A DNA stretch of 64,000 nucleotides from Exiguobacterium sp. s122 (GCF_018618475.1 NZ_JACSMD010000001.1:1674001-1738000), one strand, 5' to 3'; counted from the first letter of the stretch, positions 24,933 through 34,963 are shown. Notes: generated from the letters alone by a model not told the origin. Program-made: numbers and translations.

Positions 24933-25109
24933 ATGCAAAAGCTGTTCGTGCTCATCGCCATCGCCGTCGTAGCCGGTTTTGTCGGGATTGGGGTCGGCGT
25001 TGCCGAAGGAAGCGCCGCCATTATCATCGGTAGCCTTGCCTTAAGTGCGGTCGCCACATTCTTTGGAATCAACTTACGCCGTCGCGTCCTCTCGAACCGT
25101 CGACCATGA
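24933..25109 (+). CDS. ylaF: Small membrane protein at the ylaF position (DUF5325-like)
   Basis: 58 residues. It starts MQKLFVLIAIAVVAGFVGIG, continues with a second hydrophobic stretch (AAIIIGSLALSAVATFFGI) and ends in a basic tail NLRRRVLSNRRP. That gives two membrane helices with the tail inside. AAAGGGGGAATCTCC lies upstream of the ATG, and a strong terminator follows the stop directly, so the gene is real despite its size. It is divergent from typA, matching ylaF next to typA (ylaG) in B. subtilis. Function is unknown. Confidence 0.8.
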   Translation: MQKLFVLIAIAVVAGFVGIGVGVAEGSAAIIIGSLALSAVATFFGINLRRRVLSNRRP

Positions 25110-25111
25110 TG

Positions 25112-25143
25112 AAAGCCCGGGCCACTTTTATGCCCGGGCTTTT
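25112..25143. terminator. Terminator between ylaF-like gene and the IMPase-GNAT gene
   Basis: AAAGCCCGGGC/GCCCGGGCTTT perfect 11-bp stem with a 9-nt loop and a T run. It serves the two converging genes. Confidence 0.9.
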
Positions 25144-25148
25144 CTGCT

Positions 25149-26402
25149 TTATAAGTCACGCGTCAAACAGATTCGGTCGAGGAGCGGAAGACCATCTTCC
25201 TCGATTGCTGCGTACCCATGGTTCGGGAAGTAGTCGCGTTCGACCGACTCGAAACGAAACCCGGCTTGTTGATAAAAGCGAAGCTGGACGATACTCGAGT
25301 TACCCGTACAGACGAGCATTCGCTTTGCACCGTTCTCTTTCGCCCGACGAATCGCGTCTTGTAAGAGACGCTGTCCGATCGTCTGGTTTTGTCGTTCCGG
25401 TTTGACGGCGATGTTGACAAGTTCGATTAACTCCTCACTACGCCGAACGAGCATATAAGCCCCGACGAGCTCACCCCCGAGTATCGCGACGAACGTCTCC
25501 CCCGTTTTGAACTGCTCTTGAATCATCGCTTCCTGCGGGTTTGCCAAAAGAAGGAGCGCCTGAACGTCTGCATAGGACGGTTCGGACTTAATCTCTAAGT
25601 CAGGTCGCACTTCCGGCGTCGCGCCTTTGGCGATGACGTAATGCTTGACGACATCGTTGACGAACGTCTCGCTTCCGGCGAGGACCGACGTTTTGCCGTC
25701 ATACTGAATAGGCTCTCCATATAAGGAAGCGACGCGACCGCCTACTTCTTCGACGAGCAACTTCCCTGCTGCATAGTCCCAAGGCATATTACGCATCGTA
25801 ATGTAGCCATCCACACGACCGGCCGCGAGCCATGCGAGTTCAAGCGACGCGGCCCCGTGCGCACGTGTCCCGACGGAGTCTTTGACGATTGGCGCCAACA
25901 CTTCCGGTGCGATTTGTCGGTTCGGCGTCACCCATGTCGCGTTCATGCTGAGGAACGCGTCACGCACGTAATGTTCTGTGATGGACGGAAGAATCCTTCC
26001 GTTCAGCGTTGCGCCGTGGCCCCGCCGCGCGACGAACAGTTCGTCTGCCATGACGTCGTAGACGAACCCATACTCGACGACCTCGTCGACCATGATGGCG
26101 ACCGAGATGGCAAACATTCGTTTTTGATGGATAAAGTTTAGCGTGCCGTCGATCGGGTCGACGAACCAAACCGTCCCTTTCAAGTCGGCCGGTCCCGTTG
26201 AGATCCCTTCTTCGCCGACGATGTGATGGTCTGGATAGGCATCTTGGATTCGGTCGACAATCAGCTGTTCCACTGCCCGGTCGATTTCCGTCACCAAGTC
26301 CCCTTTCCCGGTCTTTCGCTCAATCTCATACTGTTCATCAATCTGTTGCCGAATATATTCTCCTGCTTGTTTAATTAAGTCAATTGCGAACCATTCTAAC
26401 AT
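25149..26402 (-). CDS. Inositol monophosphatase family protein fused to a GNAT acetyltransferase domain
   Basis: 417 residues. Residues 1-260 are a complete IMPase/SuhB-type phosphatase: GEE (63-65), DPIDGTLNF (82-90) and the late WDYAAG motif (208-213), all metal ligands. Residues about 275-417 are a GNAT domain: VAILGGELVGAYMLVRR, IELVNIAVKPERQNQTIG (acetyl-CoA loop, Q338xxT341xG343) and LRFYQQAGFRF. The B. subtilis homologue yktC encodes only the phosphatase. No frameshift is needed, so this is a genuine fusion in one frame. AGAGGTGA precedes the ATG at 26402. Substrates of either half are unknown. Confidence 0.88.
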   Translation of the reverse strand: MLEWFAIDLIKQAGEYIRQQIDEQYEIERKTGKGDLVTEIDRAVEQLIVDRIQDAYPDHHIVGEEGISTGPADLKGTVWFVDPIDGTLNFIHQKRMFAISVAIMVDEVVEYGFVYDVMADELFVARRGHGATLNGRILPSITEHYVRDAFLSMNATWVTPNRQIAPEVLAPIVKDSVGTRAHGAASLELAWLAAGRVDGYITMRNMPWDYAAGKLLVEEVGGRVASLYGEPIQYDGKTSVLAGSETFVNDVVKHYVIAKGATPEVRPDLEIKSEPSYADVQALLLLANPQEAMIQEQFKTGETFVAILGGELVGAYMLVRRSEELIELVNIAVKPERQNQTIGQRLLQDAIRRAKENGAKRMLVCTGNSSIVQLRFYQQAGFRFESVERDYFPNHGYAAIEEDGLPLLDRICLTRDL

Positions 26403-26437
26403 CGTAATCACCTCTAGTTGCATTGTACCAAACAAAA

Positions 26438-26463
26438 ACCAGTATTCGCATGGAATACTGGTT
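26438..26463 (-). terminator. Hairpin upstream of the IMPase-GNAT gene
   Basis: AACCAGTATTC/GAATACTGGTT followed on the minus strand by TTTTGTTTGG. It lies between the 62-residue gene and the IMPase-GNAT gene. Confidence 0.75.
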
Positions 26464-26480
26464 GAATGGATGGTTGTGGG

Positions 26481-26669
26481 TCAGGCTTCGAGACGCAAAA
26501 GTTCTTGGCGGTATTTCTCTAACCGATGCTTGCTAGCCTGGACAGTGGCATCATCTTGTGACGCCATTGCATCGAAGAGCGTTGCCAATTCATAATCAAT
26601 CTCTAAGCGCAGCACCGGAATCCGTTTTTCTGCGTCTTTTCTTTTGAATGCCTCGATCACTTGTTTCAT
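26481..26669 (-). CDS. Small helical protein, unknown
   Basis: 62 residues: MKQVIEAFKRKDAEKRIPVL, then LATLFDAMASQDDATVQASK and HRLEKYRQELLRLEA. It is predicted to be almost entirely helical with a possible C-terminal coiled coil. AAGGAGTG lies 9 nt before the ATG at 26669; an in-frame GTG at 26681 overlaps that site. By position near the yktA/yktC homologues it could correspond to B. subtilis ykzI, but I cannot confirm this. A terminator follows at 26438-26463. Confidence 0.65.
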   Translation of the reverse strand: MKQVIEAFKRKDAEKRIPVLRLEIDYELATLFDAMASQDDATVQASKHRLEKYRQELLRLEA

Positions 26670-26874
26670 GAGATGCCACACTCCTTTAGTTGGGCTACAA
26701 GTTACGGTTTAGTGAGTTGAATTGAGTATATCAGATGAAATTCAAAAAGGAAAGAGAATTGTCTGACTATTTTGAATTTTTTATCTTAGTGAGTATATTC
26801 CCACTTCAACCGGTCCTAAACCTGAATGAACTGTTAGTGATATGTACCCTATTTCTGCAGGAATTAACAAAAAA

Positions 26875-26906
26875 AGCATGAGAAAACGGTCGCGTCTTCT
26901 CATGCT
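26875..26906 (-). terminator. Terminator of the UPF0223 gene
   Basis: AGCATGAGAA/TTCTCATGCT with a 12-nt loop and a TTTTTTT tail on the minus strand. The rest of the 26670-26874 gap is AT-rich and holds nothing else I recognise. Confidence 0.85.
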
Positions 26907-26914
26907 CTGGCTAC

Positions 26915-27181
26915 TCACACTTTTAAAATCTTTGTATTTGATTTTAAGGCCGCTTGGACCGTACGATAGGTAGAGTATCCAGTCTGTTCGTCGTGCACGG
27001 CGCTCAATTGTTTTTCCTCGGACTTCGAGGTCACGATTTGCTTGAACGTGCGATATGCATCTAGAAACGCTTCACGTTCGACGCCGCCTTCGTTCGCGAG
27101 CGCGACTTGATTATAGAACTCGACGACGTCGATTAATTCTTCTGTCGTCCAGTCCGGGTTGATTGGATAGTTGATTTGCAT
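26915..27181 (-). CDS. yktA: UPF0223 family protein (YktA)
   Basis: 88 residues, the same length as B. subtilis YktA: MQINYPINPDWTTEELIDVV, YNQVALANEGGVEREAFLDA and TYRTVQAALKSN match the UPF0223 family. Small helical protein of unknown function. GAGGTGA precedes the ATG at 27181; the frame extends to 27202 without a ribosome-binding site. It is divergent from speA, and the yktA-speA neighbourhood is shared with B. subtilis. Confidence 0.88.
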   Translation of the reverse strand: MQINYPINPDWTTEELIDVVEFYNQVALANEGGVEREAFLDAYRTFKQIVTSKSEEKQLSAVHDEQTGYSTYRTVQAALKSNTKILKV

Positions 27182-27207
27182 ATTGTTCACCTCGACACTC
27201 ATTGTAT

Positions 27208-27261
27208 CAACAAAAAAAACTATTGCAAGTTGAGTAGGAAATCTCTATAGTTTTTTTGTTG
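27208..27261. repeat. Long inverted repeat in the yktA/speA gap
   Basis: CAACAAAAAAA(A)CTAT at 27208-27223 is the reverse complement of ATAGTTTTTTTGTTG at 27247-27261, with one extra A and a 23-nt loop. On the minus strand it ends in a T run 27 nt before the yktA start. It could be an attenuator hairpin or a binding site; the sequence does not decide. Confidence 0.5.
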
Positions 27262-27371
27262 CATCATTTTCTATTGCTAGTTCCTATAAAATAAAACCAA
27301 TTGGGGAAAGACATATAACTTACATTATTGACCGACCTCACCTACACACTGATTCCAAGGAGGGCTCACTA

Positions 27372-28853
27372 TTGAAATTGAAAGCTGCCACACAGCTCGA
27401 GACACCGCTTTTTGATACGTTACTCAAACACGTCGACACGAATCCAATCGCATTCCACATTCCTGGCCATAAAGGCGGAAAAGGGATGGATCCGGAGTTT
27501 CGTGACTTCATCGGCGAGAACGCACTCAAAATCGACTTAATCAACATCGCGCCACTCGATGACTTGCACCATCCGAAGGCAGCCATCGCTGAAGCGGAAC
27601 GTCTCGCAGCTGACGCGTTCCGTGCCGACGAGACGTTCTTCTCGGTTCAAGGGACGTCAAGTGCCATCATGGCGATGATCATGGGCGTCGTCGGGCCGAA
27701 CGAGAAAATCATCGTTCCCCGTAACGTCCATAAATCGGTCATGTCAGCGCTCGTTTTGACAGGAGCCCACCCGGTATTCATTCACCCGGAATTTGATGAG
27801 ACGTATGGCATCGCGCACGGGATCACGGCGAGCGCCGTCGAACGTGCCCTCGAGTTGCACCCGGACACGAAAGCCGTCCTCGTCATCAATCCGACGTACT
27901 TTGGCGTTGCCGGTGACCTTGAGCGCATCGTCGCTGTCGCACACGCTCAAGACGTGCCTGTCCTCGTCGATGAGGCGCACGGTGTCCACTTGCCGTTCCA
28001 TGACGAGTTGCCGCTGTCGGCTATGCAAGCCGGGGCGGACGTCGCCGCGACGAGCGTGCACAAACTAGGCGGCTCGATGACGGGGAGTTCGATTTTGAAC
28101 GTCCGCCGCGGTCTTGTATCGCCAGAACGCATCCACGCGATGCTCTCGATGATCACGACGACCTCGACGTCTTACTTGTTGCTCACCTCGCTCGACGCGG
28201 CCCGTCGTCAACTCGCGACAAAAGGGGAAGCAATGAACGATCGCGCCCTCTCCCTCGCGCGGACGGCGCGTGCGGCCATCAACAACATGCCGCACCTATC
28301 CGTATATGGCCACGCCGAACTTCATTCGGAGTCAACGTATGCCCTTGACGAGACGAAAGTGCTCGTCTCTGTTCGTGAACTTGGCATTACAGGCTTTGAA
28401 ATCGAGAAGTATTTGCGGGAGAACCACCAAATCGAAGTCGAGATGTCTGATTTATTGAACGTCCTCTTCATCGTGACGAGCGCGGACGACGAATCAACGA
28501 TCCAAGCTTTGATTGACGCGATGCGCGACGTCGTTTCCGTTTATAACACGTCCGGGAACGATTCGTTATCCATCATGCTCCCGGAGATTCCGCCGCTCGC
28601 ACTCAGCCCGCGTGATGCGTTCTACGAAGAGACGGAGACGATCCCACTCGAGAACGCGGTAGGTCGCATCTCGGCCGAATTCATCATGGTGTATCCGCCG
28701 GGAATTCCGATTATCATTCCAGGCGAACTCATCACAGCGTCGACGCTTGAATATATCATGGCGAATATCGAGGCAGGTCTGCCAGTCCAAGGACTTGAAG
28801 ATGAGTCGCTTCAAATGATTAAAGTGATTCAACAGACGAAAGCCATCCGTTAA
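27372..28853 (+). CDS. speA: Arginine decarboxylase, Orn/Lys/Arg decarboxylase family (SpeA)
   Basis: 493 residues, fold type I PLP enzyme of the major Orn/Lys/Arg family: FHIPGHKGGKGMDPEF at the N-terminus, SVQGTSSAIMAM, VLVDEAHGVHLPFH (PLP Asp/His) and TSVHKLGGSMTGSS with the Schiff-base Lys, then a C-terminal domain (GEL..ASTLEYI). Arginine specificity is inferred from length and from speA lying next to yktA in B. subtilis. The product agmatine feeds polyamine synthesis. The TTG start is supported by AAGGAGGG upstream. Ended by a strong hairpin. Confidence 0.88.
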   Translation: MKLKAATQLETPLFDTLLKHVDTNPIAFHIPGHKGGKGMDPEFRDFIGENALKIDLINIAPLDDLHHPKAAIAEAERLAADAFRADETFFSVQGTSSAIMAMIMGVVGPNEKIIVPRNVHKSVMSALVLTGAHPVFIHPEFDETYGIAHGITASAVERALELHPDTKAVLVINPTYFGVAGDLERIVAVAHAQDVPVLVDEAHGVHLPFHDELPLSAMQAGADVAATSVHKLGGSMTGSSILNVRRGLVSPERIHAMLSMITTTSTSYLLLTSLDAARRQLATKGEAMNDRALSLARTARAAINNMPHLSVYGHAELHSESTYALDETKVLVSVRELGITGFEIEKYLRENHQIEVEMSDLLNVLFIVTSADDESTIQALIDAMRDVVSVYNTSGNDSLSIMLPEIPPLALSPRDAFYEETETIPLENAVGRISAEFIMVYPPGIPIIIPGELITASTLEYIMANIEAGLPVQGLEDESLQMIKVIQQTKAIR

Positions 28854-28858
28854 CACGA

Positions 28859-28890
28859 AAGCGCACCGGTCGATTGACCGGTGCGCTTTG
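28859..28890 (+). terminator. Terminator of speA
   Basis: AAAGCGCACCGGTC/GACCGGTGCGCTTT 14-bp perfect stem with a 4-nt loop. Confidence 0.9.
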
Positions 28891-28960
28891 TTGTCATCAA
28901 AAGAAAAGGTGGCTTATGATGATCGAATTGCTTCCCCTATTTCTCATTATAAGAAAACGC

Positions 28961-29275
28961 TTACATTTTTTCAAGAGAAGATTCTTCGGTTTCCCGATCT
29001 TTTTCTTCCAAACAGATTCGTAAAAATTCGGCGACGTGCTCGGTATCGGTCAACGCGATCCCAAGCATCGGATACAGTTGTCTCGGTTCCTCTAACGCAT
29101 GCATATCGAGAAGAGCGGACTGGCCGGTCTGCATGCAGACAACGAGTACCTTTCCCATGAATTGATGCGTATAGACAAAACCGAAATCATAGCGGGCCCG
29201 TTCCGTCTCGATCCCTGTGAAACGGACACGACTCGTTTCAGAAACCGTATAGAGAAGTTCTTCATCGAACGCCAT
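28961..29275 (-). CDS. DUF3055 (SAV0927) family protein
   Basis: 104 residues: SETSRVRFTGIETERARYDF, VYTHQFMGKVLVVCMQTGQS and a helical acidic tail, all fitting DUF3055/SAV0927. Function is unknown. AAAGGAGG lies upstream of GTG-ATG; I took the ATG at 29275. The frame stays open to 29479, but that part is antisense to the acetyltransferase gene and has no ribosome-binding site, so I excluded it. Divergent from the acetyltransferase. Confidence 0.8.
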   Translation of the reverse strand: MAFDEELLYTVSETSRVRFTGIETERARYDFGFVYTHQFMGKVLVVCMQTGQSALLDMHALEEPRQLYPMLGIALTDTEHVAEFLRICLEEKDRETEESSLEKM

Positions 29276-29354
29276 CACGTAGTCCCTCCTTTCTAGCCTC
29301 TTTATGTTTTTTTCCTTTATACTTGATGTACGAAACCTAAAAGGAGGTCGCACG

Positions 29355-29801
29355 ATGCAAATCAAAAAGGCGACGTCACGTGACGTCCAACATTTGGTCC
29401 AGTTGATGCATCGGCTTTGGCCGGACGCGCCAATGACCGAGCTGTCCGCCGAAGTCCGACTCGGCCTTCGCTCTGACAAGATGCATTACTTCCTCGCGGT
29501 TGCCGATGAACCGATTGGCTTTTGCCAACTGAGCTTTCGGTATGACTACGTTCCCGGGGCCACAGGCGAGCCGACAGCGTTCATCGAAGGGATCTATGTC
29601 GTCGATTCCGAACGAGGAAACGCAGTGGCAACGAACCTTGTCGAGACGGCAACGAGGTTCGCACGCTCGAACGGGTGCACCGAGCTCGCGTCAGACACTG
29701 AGCTCGAGAACACGGGTAGCCAACAATTTCATGAGCGGATTGGTTTTAAAGAAGTCGAGCGCACAGTCCATTACATTAAAAAAATCTCTCGCTACGAATA
29801 G
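29355..29801 (+). CDS. GNAT acetyltransferase resembling aminoglycoside 6'-N-acetyltransferase AAC(6')-I
   Basis: 148 residues, GNAT fold. From memory the sequence parallels chromosomal AAC(6')-I enzymes: RLWPDAP near the N-terminus, SFRYDYVPG, TAFIEGIYVVDSERG, GCTELASDTELENTGSQQFH and RIGFKEVERTVHYIKK at the end. These enzymes acetylate the 6'-amine of aminoglycosides; the native role of chromosomal copies is often unclear. The acetyl-CoA loop reads RGNAVA (87-92), so the usual third-position Gly of RxxGxA is Ala. AAAGGAGG precedes the ATG. The stop codon lies in the loop of its terminator. Confidence 0.78.
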   Translation: MQIKKATSRDVQHLVQLMHRLWPDAPMTELSAEVRLGLRSDKMHYFLAVADEPIGFCQLSFRYDYVPGATGEPTAFIEGIYVVDSERGNAVATNLVETATRFARSNGCTELASDTELENTGSQQFHERIGFKEVERTVHYIKKISRYE

Positions 29802-29812
29802 CGAGAGATTTT
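29781..29812 (+). terminator. Terminator overlapping the end of the AAC(6')-like gene
   Basis: AAAATCTCTCGCTA/TAGCGAGAGATTTT with a 4-nt loop and T run. The TAG stop forms the start of the right arm. Also usable by pdhD on the other strand. Confidence 0.9.
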
Positions 29813-29818
29813 TTGTCG

Positions 29819-31231
29819 TTACTTGACGACGTGGATTGGCATACCGATTGCGATTTCTGCCGCTTCCATTGCCATCTCACCGAGTGAAGGGTGAGCGTGG
29901 ATTGTAAGGGCGATATCTTCAGCCGTCATTCCAGCTTCGATTGCGAGTCCGAGCTCGGCGATCATATCAGATGCGCCTGTACCCGCGATTTGAGCACCGA
30001 TCAAAAGACCGTCCTCTTTACGCGTGATGAGCTTCATGAAGCCATCTGGCTCGTCGAGTGCGAGGGCACGACCGTTCGCAGCGAATGGGAATTTCGAAAC
30101 GGTGATTTCGAGTCCTTCTTCTTTTGCGAGCGGCTCTGTGTAACCGACTGTCGCAAGCTCAGGGTCTGTGAAGACGACCGCTGGGATTGCTGAGTAGTCG
30201 AGGTACGCAGGCTTGCCTGCAGCTGCTTCTGCCGCGATTTTTGCTTCGTACGAAGCTTTGTGCGCGAGCGGTGGTCCAGGAACGATGTCACCGATTGCGT
30301 AGATGTTTTCGTTCGACGTCTTGCACTGGTCATCGATTTCGATGATGCCACGGTCGCTAACTTTTACTTCCGCGTTCTCAAGACCGATGTCGCCCGTGTT
30401 TGGACGGCGGCCGACTGTGACGAGGACATAGTCCGCTTCAACAGACTGCTCTTCGCCGTTGACTTCAAACTTAACCGTTACGCCGTCTTCTGTTTCTTCG
30501 ACGCCTTTCGCAAGCGCGTTCGTGTGAATCGTGACGTTGCCTTTTTGTTTGAGCTTCTTCTTGACGATTTGCGTCATTTGCGGCTCGAAACCAGACAAGA
30601 TGTCGCTTGCGCCTTCAACGACGACAACTTCAGTATCGAAGTTTGCATACGCTGTACCAAGCTCCATCCCGATGTAACCGCCGCCGATGACGACGAGTTT
30701 CTTCGGTACTTCAGGAAGCGCCAATGCGCCCGTTGAAGAAAGGACACGCTTCGACCATTTGAACGATGGAATCTCGATTGGTGTCGAACCAGTCGCGATG
30801 ATCGCTTTTTTGAACTTGTAAGGAGTTGAGCTATCTTCTGTGATGACACGGACAGTGTCTTCAGATGCGAAGAATGCTTCACCTTGAACGATTTCAATCT
30901 TGTTTCCTTTCAAAAGGCCTTTCACGCCGCCAGTCAATTTGTTGACGACCGACTGTTTCCAGTCTTGGACTTTTGTGAAGTCGACTGACACGTTGTCAGA
31001 CGTGATCCCCATTGATGAGTGACCTTTTGCGTGTTGGAAGTTGTGACCCGCCGTGATTAACGCTTTTGATGGGATACATCCGACGTTCAAGCAAACACCG
31101 CCGAAGTTCCCTTTCTCAACGATTGTCACTTTAAGGCCGAGTTGTGCGCCACGGATGGCTGCAACGTATCCACCAGGACCGGCGCCGATAACGATTAAAT
31201 CAGTTTCTTGTGCGAATTCTCCTACTACCAT
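29819..31231 (-). CDS. pdhD: Dihydrolipoamide dehydrogenase, E3 (PdhD)
   Basis: 470 residues. FAD-binding [17 protein letters not shown], redox disulphide [18 protein letters not shown]-binding [14 protein letters not shown] and the catalytic C-terminal [14 protein letters not shown]. It reoxidises dihydrolipoamide of E2, passing electrons to NAD+. Last gene of the pdhABCD operon, 4 bp after pdhC; GAGGGAT precedes the ATG. Confidence 0.97.
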   Translation of the reverse strand: MVVGEFAQETDLIVIGAGPGGYVAAIRGAQLGLKVTIVEKGNFGGVCLNVGCIPSKALITAGHNFQHAKGHSSMGITSDNVSVDFTKVQDWKQSVVNKLTGGVKGLLKGNKIEIVQGEAFFASEDTVRVITEDSSTPYKFKKAIIATGSTPIEIPSFKWSKRVLSSTGALALPEVPKKLVVIGGGYIGMELGTAYANFDTEVVVVEGASDILSGFEPQMTQIVKKKLKQKGNVTIHTNALAKGVEETEDGVTVKFEVNGEEQSVEADYVLVTVGRRPNTGDIGLENAEVKVSDRGIIEIDDQCKTSNENIYAIGDIVPGPPLAHKASYEAKIAAEAAAGKPAYLDYSAIPAVVFTDPELATVGYTEPLAKEEGLEITVSKFPFAANGRALALDEPDGFMKLITRKEDGLLIGAQIAGTGASDMIAELGLAIEAGMTAEDIALTIHAHPSLGEMAMEAAEIAIGMPIHVVK

Positions 31232-31235
31232 GTTC

Positions 31236-32531
31236 TTATCCCTCCATCATTAGAAGTGCTGGATCTTGAAGCAAACGTTTCACCATGTTGAGTGCGTTTT
31301 GAGCAGTCGCACCATCGATGAGGCGGTGGTCAAAGCTGAACGAAAGCGCGAGCACTGGGGCTGCAACGATTTCGCCGTCTTTCACGACAGCTTTCTCAGC
31401 GATGCGGCCGATACCGAGAATCGCAACTTCTGGGTGGTTGATGACAGGTGTGAACCATTGTCCACCAGCAGAACCGATGTTCGTGATTGTGATCGATCCG
31501 CCTTTCATGTCGTCCCCAGCGAGTTTACCTTCACGTGCTTTACCGGCAAGCTCATTGATGTTTGTAGCGAGTGCATAGATTGATTTACGGTCTGCTTCTT
31601 TGACGACAGGAACGACGAGGCCGTTATCTGTGTCTGCAGCGATACCGATGTTGTAGTAGTTTTTGTACACGATTTCTTCGTTCACATCGTCGATTGACGC
31701 GTTGATTGCAGGGTAAGCTTTCGCTGCTGCAGTCAATGCTTTCACGACGAACGGCAAGTACGTGAGTTTCACGCCTTGGTCAGCGGCAACTTGTTTGAAC
31801 TCTTTACGGAGTGCGACAAGTTTCGTGACGTCGACTTCGTCCATGAGTGTAACGTGTGGCGCTGTGTGTTTCGAGTTAACCATTGCTTTCGAGATTGCTT
31901 TACGGATTCCACGGATTTTCTCGCGCGTTTCGAGTTCAGGTGTAGCTGACTCGTAAGGCTTGATTTCCGTTTTCGCTGCTGCTGCTGGCGCTACAGATTC
32001 TGTTTTCTCTGTTGTAGCTTCAGCTGCTGGCGCTTCACCGTTTGCAAATGCATCGATGTCTTCTTTCAAGACACGTCCGTTGTCACCAGAACCTTTGACT
32101 TCACGGATATCGACGCCTTTTTCCCGAGCGTATTTACGGATTGATGGCATCGCGATGACGCGTTCTGACTTGTGAAGTTGAACGTCGCGTGGCTTGTCTG
32201 CTTCAACCGCTTTCTCGATTGTGCCTTCTGGCTCTTCTTCAGCTTTTGGCTGTTCAGGAGTTGCTTCCTCTTCGCCTGCTGGCGCGTCACCTTCGATATC
32301 GAACGTGATGAGGACGTCACCGACGACGGCAACTGTTCCTTCAGAGACTTTCACTTCTTTAACTGTTCCATCGACTGGAGCTGGAATTTCAACGACAGCT
32401 TTGTCGTTTTGTACTTCAAGGAGGATGTCATCCTCTTTTACTGTATCCCCATCTTTTACGAACCACTTGACGATTTCACCTTCGTGAATTCCTTCACCGA
32501 TGTCTGGTAATTTAAATTCAAATACTGCCAC
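31236..32531 (-). CDS. pdhC: Dihydrolipoamide acetyltransferase, E2 (PdhC)
   Basis: 431 residues with one lipoyl domain (about 1-80, lipoylated Lys in [12 protein letters not shown]), an Ala/Glu-rich linker, the peripheral subunit-binding domain (about 125-165, [15 protein letters not shown] and [11 protein letters not shown]), a second linker and the catalytic domain ending in [15 protein letters not shown] (active-site His). It transfers acetyl groups to CoA and forms the core of the pyruvate dehydrogenase complex. A stem-loop at 32570-32589 lies in the 76-bp gap after pdhB. Confidence 0.97.
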   Translation of the reverse strand: MAVFEFKLPDIGEGIHEGEIVKWFVKDGDTVKEDDILLEVQNDKAVVEIPAPVDGTVKEVKVSEGTVAVVGDVLITFDIEGDAPAGEEEATPEQPKAEEEPEGTIEKAVEADKPRDVQLHKSERVIAMPSIRKYAREKGVDIREVKGSGDNGRVLKEDIDAFANGEAPAAEATTEKTESVAPAAAAKTEIKPYESATPELETREKIRGIRKAISKAMVNSKHTAPHVTLMDEVDVTKLVALRKEFKQVAADQGVKLTYLPFVVKALTAAAKAYPAINASIDDVNEEIVYKNYYNIGIAADTDNGLVVPVVKEADRKSIYALATNINELAGKAREGKLAGDDMKGGSITITNIGSAGGQWFTPVINHPEVAILGIGRIAEKAVVKDGEIVAAPVLALSFSFDHRLIDGATAQNALNMVKRLLQDPALLMMEG

Positions 32532-32569
32532 TGGTTTTTCCTCCCATCAAATAATCATGTAAACACGAC

Positions 32570-32589
32570 GAGGGAGACAATTCTCCCTC
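32570..32589 (-). other. Intercistronic stem-loop between pdhB and pdhC
   Basis: GAGGGAGA/TCTCCCTC with a 4-nt loop and no following T run. More likely an mRNA-processing or stability element than a terminator. Confidence 0.5.
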
Positions 32590-32607
32590 ATCGCCAAATG
32601 AACACGA

Positions 32608-33585
32608 TCAGAAGTTGATAACTTCCTTAACTTTTGCAACGACATCTTTATGGTCAGGCAACCATGCGTCTTCACCTTGTGCGAAGGCGAAAACTGTGTC
32701 AGGTGCAGTCACACGAAGCACTGGTGCTTCGAGGTGAAGAATTGCGCGTTCTTGAATTTCAGTTACAACGTTTGCCGCGATTCCTGCTTGACGCTGTGCT
32801 TCTTGAACGACGATCGCACGGCCAGTCTTTTTAACAGACTCGACGATTGTATCGATATCAAGCGGGCTCACTGTCATGAGGTCGATGACTTCAACGTTGA
32901 TGTTTTCTTTTTCGAGTTCTTCCGCTGCTTTAAGTGACGTGTGGACCATCGCACCGTATGTGATGATTGAAACGTCAGTTCCTTCACGCTTCACGTCTGC
33001 TTTTCCAAGCTCGATCGTGTATTCGCCTTCAGGTACTTCGCCACGGAATGAACGGTAAAGTTTCATGTGCTCGAGGAAGACGACTGGGTCGTTGTCGCGG
33101 ATTGACGCGATCAAAAGTCCTTTTGCATCGTATGGCGTCGACGGGATGACGACTTTAAGACCAGGTGTCTGAGCCATCAAGCCTTCGAGGCTATCCGCAT
33201 GAAGTTCAGGTGTTTTTACGCCGCCACCGAATGGTGAACGGATTGTGATTGGCTGGCTGTAAGCGCCGCCTGAACGGTAACGCATACGTGCCATTTGAGC
33301 TGCGATTGAGTCAAATACTTCGAATACGAATCCGAAGAATTGAACTTCCATGATTGGACGGAAACCAGTAAGACCGAGACCGATGGCAAGACCACCGATA
33401 CCAGACTCAGCAAGCGGCGTGTCGAAGACGCGGTCTTCGCCGAGCTCGTCTTGGAGACCTTCTGTTGCACGGAATACCCCACCGTTTTTACCAACGTCTT
33501 CTCCGAAAAGAAGTACTTTCTCGTCGCGCTTCATTTCAACGCGCATCGCATCAGTAATCGCTTGGATCATTGTCATTTGAGCCAT
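32608..33585 (-). CDS. pdhB: Pyruvate dehydrogenase E1 beta subunit (PdhB)
   Basis: 325 residues, the beta chain of the alpha2beta2 E1 of branched-chain-type 2-oxoacid dehydrogenases: [40 protein letters not shown] and [20 protein letters not shown], then the C-terminal transketolase domain. Together with PdhA it decarboxylates pyruvate and acetylates E2. It starts 3 bp after the pdhA stop. Confidence 0.96.
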   Translation of the reverse strand: MAQMTMIQAITDAMRVEMKRDEKVLLFGEDVGKNGGVFRATEGLQDELGEDRVFDTPLAESGIGGLAIGLGLTGFRPIMEVQFFGFVFEVFDSIAAQMARMRYRSGGAYSQPITIRSPFGGGVKTPELHADSLEGLMAQTPGLKVVIPSTPYDAKGLLIASIRDNDPVVFLEHMKLYRSFRGEVPEGEYTIELGKADVKREGTDVSIITYGAMVHTSLKAAEELEKENINVEVIDLMTVSPLDIDTIVESVKKTGRAIVVQEAQRQAGIAANVVTEIQERAILHLEAPVLRVTAPDTVFAFAQGEDAWLPDHKDVVAKVKEVINF

Positions 33586-33588
33586 AAC

Positions 33589-34692
<1,104 letters not shown>

Positions 34693-34738
34693 TCAACTAT
34701 GAGACAATTGTCTTTTTTGTGATCAAACACTACCTCAA

Positions 34739-34767
34739 ATCTTAAGTGTATCTGTCCAAAAAAGCAA
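34739..34767 (-). promoter_or_regulatory. Candidate pdhA promoter
   Basis: Minus-strand TTGCTT (34762-34767), 17 bp, TAAGAT (34739-34744). Moderate match to the vegetative consensus, 65 bp before the pdhA start. A palindrome AGACAATTGTCT lies downstream at 34702-34713. Confidence 0.4.
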
Positions 34768-34768
34768 T

Positions 34769-34787
34769 CTGTATTAACGTGATACAG
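34769..34787. promoter_or_regulatory. Operator-like inverted repeat upstream of pdhA
   Basis: CTGTAT-N7-ATACAG, perfect 6-bp arms, immediately upstream of the candidate -35. Position suits an activator or repressor; the regulator is not identifiable. Confidence 0.45.
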
Positions 34788-34866
34788 GAAAGTAATTCTA
34801 CTCCTGCCGTTTCTTAGACAGTATAAAACGGGTTGTTATATTAACGCAAAAAATATGCTCACCCTA

Positions 34867-34880
34867 TAAAAACGCTTACA
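34867..34880 (-). promoter_or_regulatory. Candidate CcpA cre site between pdhA and def
   Basis: Minus-strand TGTAAGCGTTTTTA matches the cre consensus except near the end (TA for CA). It lies about 190 bp upstream of pdhA and 125 bp upstream of def. Confidence 0.4.
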
Positions 34881-34963
34881 TGAACACATCTTTTCAGTGA
34901 TTTCGTCTCTGTATCATTTTCATTTCACCTTCTGTACCATCTCATCGATTTCAACATTAAATA

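Noticed and set aside
28961-29479. 172-codon version of the DUF3055 gene
   Set aside because: The upstream third is antisense to the acetyltransferase gene; the ribosome-binding site points to the start at 29275.
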